NCBI GenBank assembly: GCA_023407575.1
Contig: JAEYLX010000049.1
Location: 248,001 to 312,000, forward strand
DNA length: 64,000 nt
Direction: 5' to 3'
Source of the DNA: Bacillota bacterium
Lineage (GTDB): Bacteria; Bacillota; Clostridia; Lachnospirales; Lachnospiraceae
Below the pieces are notes generated by a model. The model was not told the DNA's origin. It saw nothing but the letters and a program-made list of their open reading frames with translations, and ran no database searches. Below are positions 17,049 through 24,271 of this stretch, piece after piece. Made by a program: the position numbers and the translations under genes. Position 1 is the stretch's first letter, and every line of letters starts with the position of its first letter.

Positions 17049-17432
17049 TTATCTCTCATTAAGCACTACTGTTATATGACACATTCTCTTCTCTATACGA
17101 TAAGCTGTGCCTCGTGCTCTAGGTCTAATTCTTTTCATAATTGGTCCCTGATTAGCAAAACATTCATCAATGTAAAGCTTCGCAGTATCCATATTTTTAA
17201 CTTCAGCATTTGCGATCGCTGATTTTAATAACTTTTCGATTACTGTGGATGCGTATCTTGGGCTATATGCTAAGATACCAAGTGCTGTCTGTACATCCTT
17301 ACCACGAATGGCGTCTAAAACGAAACAAGCTTTCTGAACTGAAATTCTTGTGAAGGATAACTTAGCGCTTGCTCTGTTATCTTTCTGCTCATTTCTTTCT
17401 CTCTTTATTTGGGATCTATGTCCTTTCGCCAT
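17049..17432 (-). CDS. rplV: 50S ribosomal protein L22
   Basis: A 127-residue protein whose long hairpin lines the exit tunnel. It starts at the ATG at 17432 behind AAGGAGGTTCATCC. The N terminus carries an unusual Lys/Arg-rich extension (MAKGHRSQIKRERNEQKDN) before the core. The tunnel hairpin (GPIMKRIRPRARGTAYRIEK) and the C-terminal MCHITVVLNE are conserved. Confidence 0.96.
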   Translation of the reverse strand: MAKGHRSQIKRERNEQKDNRASAKLSFTRISVQKACFVLDAIRGKDVQTALGILAYSPRYASTVIEKLLKSAIANAEVKNMDTAKLYIDECFANQGPIMKRIRPRARGTAYRIEKRMCHITVVLNER

Positions 17433-17464
17433 GGATGAACCTCCTTCCATTCAATGCTCGCGCA

Positions 17465-17743
17465 TTATCTTCTTGTTTTCTTTTCGTCTTTTCCGTGACC
17501 TCTATAGGTTCTGGTTGCAACAAACTCACCGAGCTTATGTCCAACCATATCTTCTGTTACATATACCGGTACATGCTTTTTACCATCATGAACAGCGATT
17601 GTATGTCCAACCATCTGTGGGAAAATAGTGGATCGACGTGACCAGGTCTTGATAACAGTTTTGTCACCAGACACATTCAACGCATCTACTTTTTTCAATA
17701 AATGATCATCAGCAAATGGTCCCTTTTTAAGTGAACGAGCCAT
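17465..17743 (-). CDS. rpsS: 30S ribosomal protein S19
   Basis: A 92-residue protein of the small-subunit head. MARSLKKGPFADDHLLKKV and the signature IKTWSRRSTIFPQMVGHTI with HVPVYVTEDMVGHKLGEF identify it. The 103-bp spacer to rplB upstream carries a copy of dispersed repeat family B. Confidence 0.98.
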   Translation of the reverse strand: MARSLKKGPFADDHLLKKVDALNVSGDKTVIKTWSRRSTIFPQMVGHTIAVHDGKKHVPVYVTEDMVGHKLGEFVATRTYRGHGKDEKKTRR

Positions 17744-17776
17744 GTATTCTAACCTCCTTAGAATTCTATTGTCGAA

Positions 17777-17811
17777 TTCATGACAAGTGAATTAGGTTTA
17801 ATTCATCTTGT
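17777..17811. repeat. Dispersed repeat family B, copy 2
   Basis: The core TTCATGACAAGTGAA (17777-17791) leads into the stem TGAATTA / TAATTCA (17788-17794 and 17799-17805). Outer bases CAT.ACAAG and CTTGT.ATG can also pair, making a longer imperfect hairpin. It lies between rplB and rpsS. Confidence 0.6.
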
Positions 17812-17846
17812 ATGCTTCAATTTATACATTGCAGAAACAGTTACAA

Positions 17847-18689
17847 TTACTTGATTGCTTTTCCGTCTCTTCTTCTTACGATAAGCTTATTGGATTTCTT
17901 GTTATGCTTTCTTGTCTTAAGACCAAGAGCAGGTTTACCCCAAGGAGTAACAGGGCCTGGACGACCAATACCTGTTCTACCTTCACCACCACCGTGAGGA
18001 TGGTCATTCGGATTCATTACGGAACCACGTACGGTAGGTCTGATACCCATGTGACGCTTACGACCAGCTTTACCAACATTAATAAGCTCATGGTCAATGT
18101 TACCAACCTGACCAACAGTTGCTCTACAAATGATTGGAACTAATCTCATTTCACCACTTGGAAGACGAAGGGTTGCAAACTTTCCTTCTTTCGCCATAAG
18201 CTGTGCAGAGTTACCAGCAGCACGAACTAACTGTGCACCTTTACCAGGATATAACTCAATGTTATGGATTTGTGTACCTACAGGGATGTTCTGAAGTGGT
18301 AAACAGTTACCAACTTTAACTTCTGCAGTTTCACCATTCATAAGTTTTGTGCCAACCTGAAGACCGTTAGGAGCAAGAATGTATGCTTTTTCACCATCTG
18401 CATAGTTGATTAATGCGATATTAGCTGTTCTGTTAGGATCGTATTCGATACTTACAACAGTTGCTGGAATACCGTCTTTTCTTCTCTTGAAATCGATAAT
18501 TCTATATTTTCTTCTAGAGCCACCGCCCTGATGTCTTACAGTAATCTTACCCTGGTTGTTACGTCCTGCATTCTTGTTTAAAGAAACAACCAATGACTTC
18601 TCAGGTGTAGATTTTGTAATTTCTGAAAAATCAGAACCAGTCATGTGTCTTCTGGAAGGTGTATATGGGTTATAGGTTTTAATTCCCAT
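17847..18689 (-). CDS. rplB: 50S ribosomal protein L2
   Basis: A 280-residue protein close to the peptidyl-transferase centre. Start at the ATG at 18689 (MGIKTYNPYTPSRRHMT), ten bases after AAAGGAG. Core marks: GRNNQGKITVRHQGGGSRRK, RAAGNSAQLMAKEGKFATLR, and the C-terminal MNPNDHPHGGGEGRTGIGR containing the invariant His needed for activity. Alternative start at 18719 rejected for lack of a ribosome site. Confidence 0.98.
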   Translation of the reverse strand: MGIKTYNPYTPSRRHMTGSDFSEITKSTPEKSLVVSLNKNAGRNNQGKITVRHQGGGSRRKYRIIDFKRRKDGIPATVVSIEYDPNRTANIALINYADGEKAYILAPNGLQVGTKLMNGETAEVKVGNCLPLQNIPVGTQIHNIELYPGKGAQLVRAAGNSAQLMAKEGKFATLRLPSGEMRLVPIICRATVGQVGNIDHELINVGKAGRKRHMGIRPTVRGSVMNPNDHPHGGGEGRTGIGRPGPVTPWGKPALGLKTRKHNKKSNKLIVRRRDGKAIK

Positions 18690-18788
18690 GATGTGCACTC
18701 CTTTCAAAAACGATACCAAATATTGTTTTCTTGATATCTCATATACTTAACGTGAAATGTTCAAATGTGTAATTTGCTTTCACATTGT

Positions 18789-18805
18789 AGTGTAAAATTT
18801 ACACT
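18789..18805. repeat. Perfect palindrome between rplW and rplB
   Basis: AGTGTAAA and TTTACACT are separated by a single base, directly after the rplW stop. The neighbouring bases 18748-18783 also fold (GTGAAA..TTTCAC). No T-tract is seen. It is one of several in-operon hairpins in this cluster. Confidence 0.5.
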
Positions 18806-18807
18806 TC

Positions 18808-19107
18808 TTACAGACCTGAGAAAATTTCAATTTCAGCACTGTCAGCTGTTAACTGAACAATTGCCTTTTTCACTTTAGAGGTCTTTCCGGAGGTAGCACC
18901 ACGTCTACGGGTCTTTCCATCCATATTAATTGTGTTAACCTTTGCTACTTTAGCTCCGGTAAACATCTTCTCAACCGCTTCTTTAATCTGATTCTTAGTA
19001 GCATCAGGATGTACGGAGAAAGAATATTTCTTCTCGCCCATAGTGCTCATGCTCTTCTCAGTTACGATCGGCTTAAGGATAACATCATAATATTTAATAT
19101 CAGCCAT
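18808..19107 (-). CDS. rplW: 50S ribosomal protein L23
   Basis: A 99-residue protein at the tunnel exit, the docking site for trigger factor and SRP. YYDVILKPIVTEKSMSTMGE, YSFSVHPDATKNQIKEAVEK and KVAKVNTINMDGKTRRRG are diagnostic. The ATG overlaps the rplD stop by one base (TAATG). Confidence 0.97.
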   Translation of the reverse strand: MADIKYYDVILKPIVTEKSMSTMGEKKYSFSVHPDATKNQIKEAVEKMFTGAKVAKVNTINMDGKTRRRGATSGKTSKVKKAIVQLTADSAEIEIFSGL

Positions 19108-19727
19108 TATGCGTAAACCTCCTCAATCTTTGCTACTGCATCCTTAGTTAATACTAAAGTATCATACTTTAAGATGTCGTATACGTTTATGGAGTTTGAT
19201 AATACAGTTCTAACCTTTGGAAGGTTTCTTGCAGAAAGCTGTACGTTATCGTTCTTATCACCAAGAACAACAAGTGCCTTCTCTAACTTTAAGTTAGCAA
19301 GAACTGCTTTCATTTTCTTTGTCTTGATCTCATCAAAGCTCAAATCATCAAGCACGAAGAACTTTGCTTCGTTTACTCTTGAAGTTAAAGCTGATTTGAT
19401 TGCAAGCGCTTTTTCCTTCTTATTCATCTTGAAGGAATAGTCTCTAGGCTTGGGAGCGAAAATAACACCGCCGCCCTTCCACTGAGGGGATCTGGTTGAA
19501 CCCTGTCTAGCATGACCTGTTCCTTTTTGTCTCCAAGGCTTTCTTCCGCCACCGCTTACTTCAGCACGGGTTTTAGCGCTTTGTGTTCCCTGACGTTTGT
19601 TTGCTAACTGCAAAACAACTGCCTGATGAACTAAATGATCATTTATTTCTACTGCGAAGACAGCATCGTTAAGTTCTAATGAACCAACTTCTTTGCCTTC
19701 GATATTATAAACTTTAACATTTGCCAT
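19107..19727 (-). CDS. rplD: 50S ribosomal protein L4
   Basis: A 206-residue protein with an extended loop in the exit tunnel (AEVSGGGRKPWRQKGTGHAR, then STRSPQWKGGGVIFAPKPRD), at the macrolide-sensitive constriction. In E. coli it represses the S10 operon. Length is normal. It follows rplC by 26 bp. Confidence 0.97.
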   Translation of the reverse strand: MANVKVYNIEGKEVGSLELNDAVFAVEINDHLVHQAVVLQLANKRQGTQSAKTRAEVSGGGRKPWRQKGTGHARQGSTRSPQWKGGGVIFAPKPRDYSFKMNKKEKALAIKSALTSRVNEAKFFVLDDLSFDEIKTKKMKAVLANLKLEKALVVLGDKNDNVQLSARNLPKVRTVLSNSINVYDILKYDTLVLTKDAVAKIEEVYA

Positions 19728-19753
19728 TTAAGTGTTCCTCCTTTCTTAAAGCT

Positions 19754-20389
19754 CTAGTTTGCTTTTTTTACTGTATCTTTCAGCATGATTAAGGATTTCT
19801 TTGGTCCAGGTACTGCACCCTTTACAAGAATGAGGTTCTTCTCTACATCAATTCTAACAATTTCAAGATTCTGTACAGTAGCTCTTACAGCACCCATGTG
19901 TCCAGGCATATGCTTACCTTTAAATACTCTACCAGGTGTTGTTGCAGCGCCATTGGAACCTGCATGTCTATGATGCTTAGAACCGTGCTTCATAGGTCCT
20001 CTTGATAAGTTATGTCTCTTGATTGCACCCTGGAAACCTTTACCCTTAGTCTTACCTACTGCATCAATTCTGTCACCTACTGTAAAGATGTCAGCTTTGA
20101 TTTCCTGACCAACTTTGTAGTCAGCAGCATTGTCAAACCGGAATTCTCTAAGATGTCTTTTATTCGCAACACCTGCTTTTGCAAAGTGTCCTTTTCTTGG
20201 TTTATTTACCAGAGTTTCTCTGATATCACCAAAACCAACCTGTATTGCTGCATATCCATCATTATCCACAGTTTTAACCTGTGTAACATAGAGTGGGCCA
20301 GCCTGCAATACTGTAACCGGAATGAGTATTCCGTTATCACCGAATACCTGAGTCATACCGATTTTAGTAGTCAAAATCGCTTTCTTCAT
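19754..20389 (-). CDS. rplC: 50S ribosomal protein L3
   Basis: A 211-residue protein near the peptidyl-transferase centre. The start is the ATG at 20389 (MKKAILTTKIGMTQVFGD), behind CAGGAGGTAAGAAA. The extended loop with KGKGFQGAIKRHNLSRGPM and GSKHHRHAGSNGAATTPGRV is conserved, including the HRHAG segment. A 245-nt gap separates it from rpsJ. Confidence 0.98.
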   Translation of the reverse strand: MKKAILTTKIGMTQVFGDNGILIPVTVLQAGPLYVTQVKTVDNDGYAAIQVGFGDIRETLVNKPRKGHFAKAGVANKRHLREFRFDNAADYKVGQEIKADIFTVGDRIDAVGKTKGKGFQGAIKRHNLSRGPMKHGSKHHRHAGSNGAATTPGRVFKGKHMPGHMGAVRATVQNLEIVRIDVEKNLILVKGAVPGPKKSLIMLKDTVKKAN

Positions 20390-20634
20390 TTTCTTACCTC
20401 CTGTTAATCTACAGCGGATCACACATTCATGTGATCATCCTAGATGGTTATATACAATCATATATGAACCCTAAGGATTTCTACTTTATATTAATGTTAT
20501 TCTTTGCAGCATCTCGCTGCTGTCGTCATTCCAAGCTGTCATATCCACTTTGTTGACTTGTCTTCTTTCAAGTCTCAAACGGATTATACATTACATTTTC
20601 ATTAATTATGAAGTCGAATTCTTCTGTCTTTGAA
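20390..20634. other. 245-nt spacer between rpsJ and rplC
   Basis: No gene is seen. The transcribed strand can form small hairpins, for example GATCACA / TGTGATC around 20418-20437 and GCAGC / GCTGC around 20507-20520. This gap is long for the S10 operon and may be an mRNA leader or processing region for rplC. I recognise no named element. Confidence 0.35.
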
Positions 20635-20952
20635 TTACTTTGTCTTCATCTTAATGTCGATGTACACACCTGCAGGCATTTCCAATCTGGATAATGCATC
20701 AACAGTTTTCTGAGTAGGTGTGATGATATCGATTAATCTCTTGTGGGTTCTCTGCTCAAACTGTTCTCTGGAATCCTTATACTTGTGAACCGCTCTCAGA
20801 ATTGTAACAATTTCCTTCTTAGTAGGCAACGGAACTGGTCCGCTCACCTTGGATCCTGTTTTCTTCACAGTATCGATGATTTTACCTGCAGATTGATCGA
20901 TTAACTGATGATCATACGCCTTTAATGTGATTCTCATTACTTGACTTGCCAT
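20635..20952 (-). CDS. rpsJ: 30S ribosomal protein S10 (NusE)
   Basis: A 105-residue protein and first gene of the S10 operon; it also joins the NusB antitermination complex. Start at the ATG at 20952 (MASQVMRITLKAYDHQLIDQ), nine bases after AAGGAGGCGG. Family marks: SAGKIIDTVKKTGSKVSGPV and HKRLIDIITPTQKTVDALSR. A reading from 21030 would enter the leader and is rejected. Confidence 0.98.
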   Translation of the reverse strand: MASQVMRITLKAYDHQLIDQSAGKIIDTVKKTGSKVSGPVPLPTKKEIVTILRAVHKYKDSREQFEQRTHKRLIDIITPTQKTVDALSRLEMPAGVYIDIKMKTK

Positions 20953-21255
20953 AAAAAAAGCCGCCTCCTTTTCGCACTTAATTTCAGTACGACAAGTGGT
21001 GACTGTACACTCATCCGTGTGTATCTTCATATTTCATACATAAAATTCGGTATTCCCGAATTAATAGAACAAACCGTGAGCGATTTGCATCTTAACGTAT
21101 CTTATGATATTTTTCACACGTTTTATCTGCCCAGGGCAGAACATTATATGGTACAGTGACTTGTCGCCAGTTTCATAACTTGACCTTCGCTCCACGGAAA
21201 ACCTACCCATTATCGGTAGCAACCTCACGTTTCAACGCTATCAATGTCACAACAT
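20953..21255 (-). promoter_or_regulatory. Long leader of the S10 operon mRNA
   Basis: About 300 nt lie between the rpsJ promoter and the rpsJ start. The RNA can fold small hairpins, among them TCTGCCC / GGGCAGA near 21128-21143 and ATTCGG / CCGAAT near 21047-21061. No known leader class was recognised, but a leader of this length before rpsJ suggests feedback control. Confidence 0.4.
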
Positions 21256-21260
21256 TAGCT

Positions 21261-21289
21261 ATTATACAGCATACTAAATATTTTTGCAA
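21261..21289 (-). promoter_or_regulatory. Promoter of the S10-spc ribosomal cluster
   Basis: TTGCAA (21284-21289) and TATAAT (21261-21266) on the minus strand are exactly 17 bp apart, about 310 bp upstream of rpsJ. This is the only strong promoter in front of the whole cluster. Confidence 0.8.
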
Positions 21290-21447
21290 GAACTTTTTTA
21301 CAAAGTTTTTAACCCTTTTTTGGTATTATTTTTGGGTATATATTCTAGTATGCATCCGTCTATAGCCTATTTATTCAAAGGGATGAAATTTAGTTTAAAA
21401 TATCATTTAACATTTGTATTTCAGCCAAGCTAATGAATACTGTAATT

Positions 21448-21492
21448 AAAAGGCAGAGTTGATCCCAGCAACACGGATCAACTCTGCCTTTT
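21448..21492 (-). terminator. Terminator overlapping the end of the patatin gene
   Basis: An 18-bp perfect stem (arms 21448-21465 and 21475-21492) carries AAAGGCAGAGTTGATCC on one arm and its complement on the other, with a 9-nt loop. Its first arm on the minus strand contains the patatin gene's last codons and TGA stop. It ends in a run of T residues. Confidence 0.85.
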
Positions 21493-22491
21493 ATATTTAA
21501 AATATCTTTTCGCAGCATGATACCCCTGCATATATAAAAACCAATATTTTTCGTCATTTGCAGTAACACTAAAATCAACAGGACTGATGTTTTTGGCATC
21601 CACCACAATAGATCGTTCTTTATTAAGAGCATTACTGTCATAAATACCTTGCTGAACATAGGAGGCAGCATGTAAAAGACTCTCTATATAGGTAAGCAGA
21701 CAATCAATTTCTTTATCATTCAATTGCTGCATAAATCGAACACCAAGGGTCTCCATATTGACTCCATAATATAAATTCGGATTATATTTTGGCTTATCGA
21801 ATAGGTTGAGGGGATAATTATTCAATAGCCCTCCATCACAAAAAATATTGTTCCTGGATGCTCCGCTGGCATCAACAGTTTCTAATTTTACCGACTCAAA
21901 GAAAAGAGGAATTGACATGGAAATTCTAACTGCCATTGCAACCTCCATTAAGGGAGTTGTTTCATAAGAAAATACACGTGTGGTTTTCATGGAAAGGTCC
22001 GTTCCAATGATATATAGATCATAAAAGGCACGGTTTTCTTTATGAAGGCTTGCATTTTTAAAATCAGCAAAGGTATAAGGAGGGCGTTTCTTTCTTATAT
22101 CAAATTGGTCAGCAATGACCTTTTGTATCCACTTATAAAAATACTCCGTTGAAAACCAACCATATTCATGGATTAACCGATAGATGCAATTGATATCTCC
22201 AAATAAATTATCAATTTGTACTTTGATTTCTTCCGGTATTAGCTTCAACTCGTTGATCTCGGTTCTTTCAGGTATTTTCTTATAGTCCAGAGATGCTGCA
22301 ATACTTTCAATCTTTTCAAAGGGAAGTTGAAAGCTTGTAATACATGCCGTAATTGCACCAGCTGAGGTTCCTGCAACTCTTTGCAGACCTTGCATTCTTC
22401 CACTTCGATATAGGTAATCCAGCACCCCCAAATATGAAATACCTAAGATGCCTCCTCCTTCAAAAATCATATTTTTTATCTGACTTGCCAT
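21478..22491 (-). CDS. Patatin-like phospholipase
   Basis: A 337-residue cytosolic lipid acyl hydrolase. The patatin catalytic elements are complete: oxyanion loop FEGGGILG (10-17), nucleophile elbow GTSAG (41-45, Ser43) and catalytic Asp219 in CDGGLLNNYPL. No signal peptide is visible. Start ATG at 22491 behind AAGGGTG. It stands alone between the S10 promoter and the MFS gene, with its own terminator. Substrate and role are unknown; a role in membrane lipid turnover is an inference. Confidence 0.9.
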   Translation of the reverse strand: MASQIKNMIFEGGGILGISYLGVLDYLYRSGRMQGLQRVAGTSAGAITACITSFQLPFEKIESIAASLDYKKIPERTEINELKLIPEEIKVQIDNLFGDINCIYRLIHEYGWFSTEYFYKWIQKVIADQFDIRKKRPPYTFADFKNASLHKENRAFYDLYIIGTDLSMKTTRVFSYETTPLMEVAMAVRISMSIPLFFESVKLETVDASGASRNNIFCDGGLLNNYPLNLFDKPKYNPNLYYGVNMETLGVRFMQQLNDKEIDCLLTYIESLLHAASYVQQGIYDSNALNKERSIVVDAKNISPVDFSVTANDEKYWFLYMQGYHAAKRYFKYKRQS

Positions 22492-22687
22492 GCAATCACC
22501 CTTTAGCGTGTTAATGCTAAATTATATGCAGATATAACCTGACTCATGCTCTTTGCAAAATGCCAGATTACTATGGCTTCAGCAGATTTTATCCTCCAGT
22601 ATAAATTTCTTCATTAAAAAACAGGTTTCACAAGCAATTATCTCTTTTGCAAAACCTGTTACTAATTATTTCATTAAAGTTAATTTG

Positions 22688-23980
22688 CTAAACATCTAAA
22701 GACATCAACTTCTTGTCACGACGGAATATACTGCAGCCCGCTACTCCTATGAAAGCTATGCACAAATAAAGTAAAGCTATTCCACCACCAGCACCATCCC
22801 CAACTAGCAAAGTACAGAAATCACGCAAAAATGAATTTCCGGCCATAAATGGTATAAAAACTTTATCCGACAAAACCCCGGCTAATAATTTTCCTACGGG
22901 TATACTTGCATATTGAAGCGTGTTTCTTGCAGAGAACACCTTTCCCTGATGTTCAATCGGTATCTTCGTGCGCATAATGTATTCCATATTTGCCAATAAA
23001 ATTGGTATAAATAAATTCCCCGCAAATACTGCAAAAGTCCATACATAGTAATTACGCCCAATCCCTAGCAACCCATTACATATTAGAAAAGAAAAAGACA
23101 TGATATTTAATATGAGGGGTACCCTCTTTGTTGTATTCTGCACTCTGCTCACAAGAAAGCTGCCAACAAGCCCTGCTACACTAACCACACTGGTAACGAT
23201 GCCCAGTTGAATATCATTATCCCCATTCCTTAATAGTACCATCGGTTGAAGAATTGTATTATATATAGAAGAAACAAGATTAACAAATGCCATGAACATG
23301 ATTAATCTAAAAATACCCTTATTATTAAAAAGGTATTGAACACCAAACTTACATTGCTCAAAAAGATTGGTTGATCTGTCTGTTTGGACCATATTATGTG
23401 GAATCTTAACATATACCGCTAAGCTAATAAAAGCTATTATAAATGTAATAAGATCTATAATAACTATTATCTTAAGACCACAAAAGGCATATAGTGATGT
23501 AGCAACAACAGGCGGAGCAATCCCGGTAAACGCCGTACAAAAGGATCTAATCCCGCTTGTCCGTACATATTGATCTTTAGGTACGATTAACGAAATCGTA
23601 ACTTCTGATGCCGGGTTCTGAAAGGAATCTGTGATACCAAGCACAATATTTATTATATAAATGTATTCCAATCGGAGTGTCCCTGTGAAAATCATAAGGA
23701 TAACTCCAAATGAGAAACACGCAGCAATAGAATCTGCAACTAGCATAATTTTTTTCTTATTCCAGTTATCACTGATACTTCCTGAAATAAAACTTAGCAG
23801 TACTTCCGGTACCACGGAGCATAGTGAAAGTAACGCCATGGATAATACTGATCCTGTTTCTTTAAATGCCCAAAGTTGTAAACCAAAGCTAGTCAATTTA
23901 CTCCCGAGTTGTGATACAAACTGCCCCAAAATAAATATATAAAAGTTATAGAGCTCTTTATTCAATTTGTTTTTTATCAT
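22688..23980 (-). CDS. MFS efflux transporter, Mef-like group
   Basis: A 430-residue protein with about twelve hydrophobic segments. The N-terminal half matches MFS exporters of the macrolide-efflux/enterobactin-exporter type (FILGQFVSQLGSKLTSFGLQ, FKETGSVLSMALLSL, then GSISDNWNKKKIMLVADS as the loop 2-3 motif). The start is the ATG at 23980, behind AAAGGAG at 23991-23997; a TTG at 24001 is rejected. Its leader (24019-24105) encodes a short peptide and alternative hairpins, as in inducible antibiotic-resistance genes. A drug-export function is therefore plausible, but the substrate cannot be read from sequence. Confidence 0.85.
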   Translation of the reverse strand: MIKNKLNKELYNFYIFILGQFVSQLGSKLTSFGLQLWAFKETGSVLSMALLSLCSVVPEVLLSFISGSISDNWNKKKIMLVADSIAACFSFGVILMIFTGTLRLEYIYIINIVLGITDSFQNPASEVTISLIVPKDQYVRTSGIRSFCTAFTGIAPPVVATSLYAFCGLKIIVIIDLITFIIAFISLAVYVKIPHNMVQTDRSTNLFEQCKFGVQYLFNNKGIFRLIMFMAFVNLVSSIYNTILQPMVLLRNGDNDIQLGIVTSVVSVAGLVGSFLVSRVQNTTKRVPLILNIMSFSFLICNGLLGIGRNYYVWTFAVFAGNLFIPILLANMEYIMRTKIPIEHQGKVFSARNTLQYASIPVGKLLAGVLSDKVFIPFMAGNSFLRDFCTLLVGDGAGGGIALLYLCIAFIGVAGCSIFRRDKKLMSLDV

Positions 23981-24018
23981 TTTAACTTTACTCCTTTTCA
24001 ATGTGAATCAATTGAAAA

Positions 24019-24083
24019 TGCAAAGTCAAAATCAGATAGTATGTTACTCCATGCAAGTACTATCTACTTGACTTTGCATGGAG
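24019..24083 (-). promoter_or_regulatory. Alternative-pairing leader (attenuator) of the MFS gene
   Basis: Two competing pairings exist on the transcribed strand. TGCAAAGTCAA plus AGATAGTA (24058-24078) pairs with TACTATCT plus TTGACTTTGCA (24019-24041). CTCCATGCAA (24074-24083) pairs with TTGCATGGAG (24047-24056). The first arms overlap at 24074-24078, so the two stems exclude each other. TTTTC follows the distal stem, a weak T-tract. The layout resembles ribosome-mediated attenuators, but mechanism and inducer are unproven. Confidence 0.6.
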
Positions 24084-24105
24084 ATAAAGCAAGGCACCTT
24101 TTCAT
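24064..24105 (-). CDS. Leader peptide MKRCLALSPCKVK upstream of the MFS gene
   Basis: A 13-codon frame runs from ATG at 24105 to TAG at 24064-24066. It has a good ribosome site (GAGGT, six bases upstream) and covers the first arms of both alternative hairpins. A second, overlapping 11-codon frame (24044-24079) lacks a good ribosome site. Position and length fit the leader peptides of inducible resistance genes. Translation is inferred only. Confidence 0.5.
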   Translation of the reverse strand: MKRCLALSPCKVK

Positions 24106-24154
24106 ATTACTACCTCTGTTCTTTCAAATTTATATTCCTATTACTATAGTTTTA

Positions 24155-24163
24155 ATTATATCA
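24155..24163 (-). promoter_or_regulatory. Extended -10 promoter of the MFS leader
   Basis: TGATATAAT on the minus strand is a TG-N-TATAAT extended -10 element about 50 bp before the leader peptide start. No good -35 is present at the matching distance, as is usual for extended -10 promoters. Confidence 0.5.
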
Positions 24164-24271
24164 GTTCTATGATAAAATAAAAGCTTTTTTAAACAATTAA
24201 TTAAACTGCACATTCAACATATGAATAATTCTCCCGAATTAACCCTGAACAGAGGTGAACGCGATTTATAT

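Noticed and set aside
20012..20407. 131-codon plus-strand frame antisense to rplC
   Set aside because: Shadow of the L3 gene, rich in Cys, Ser and Phe as expected of antisense reading.
24044..24079. Second leader frame (MQSQVDSTCME) before the MFS gene
   Set aside because: No ribosome site at a suitable distance; the overlapping frame at 24064-24105 is better supported.
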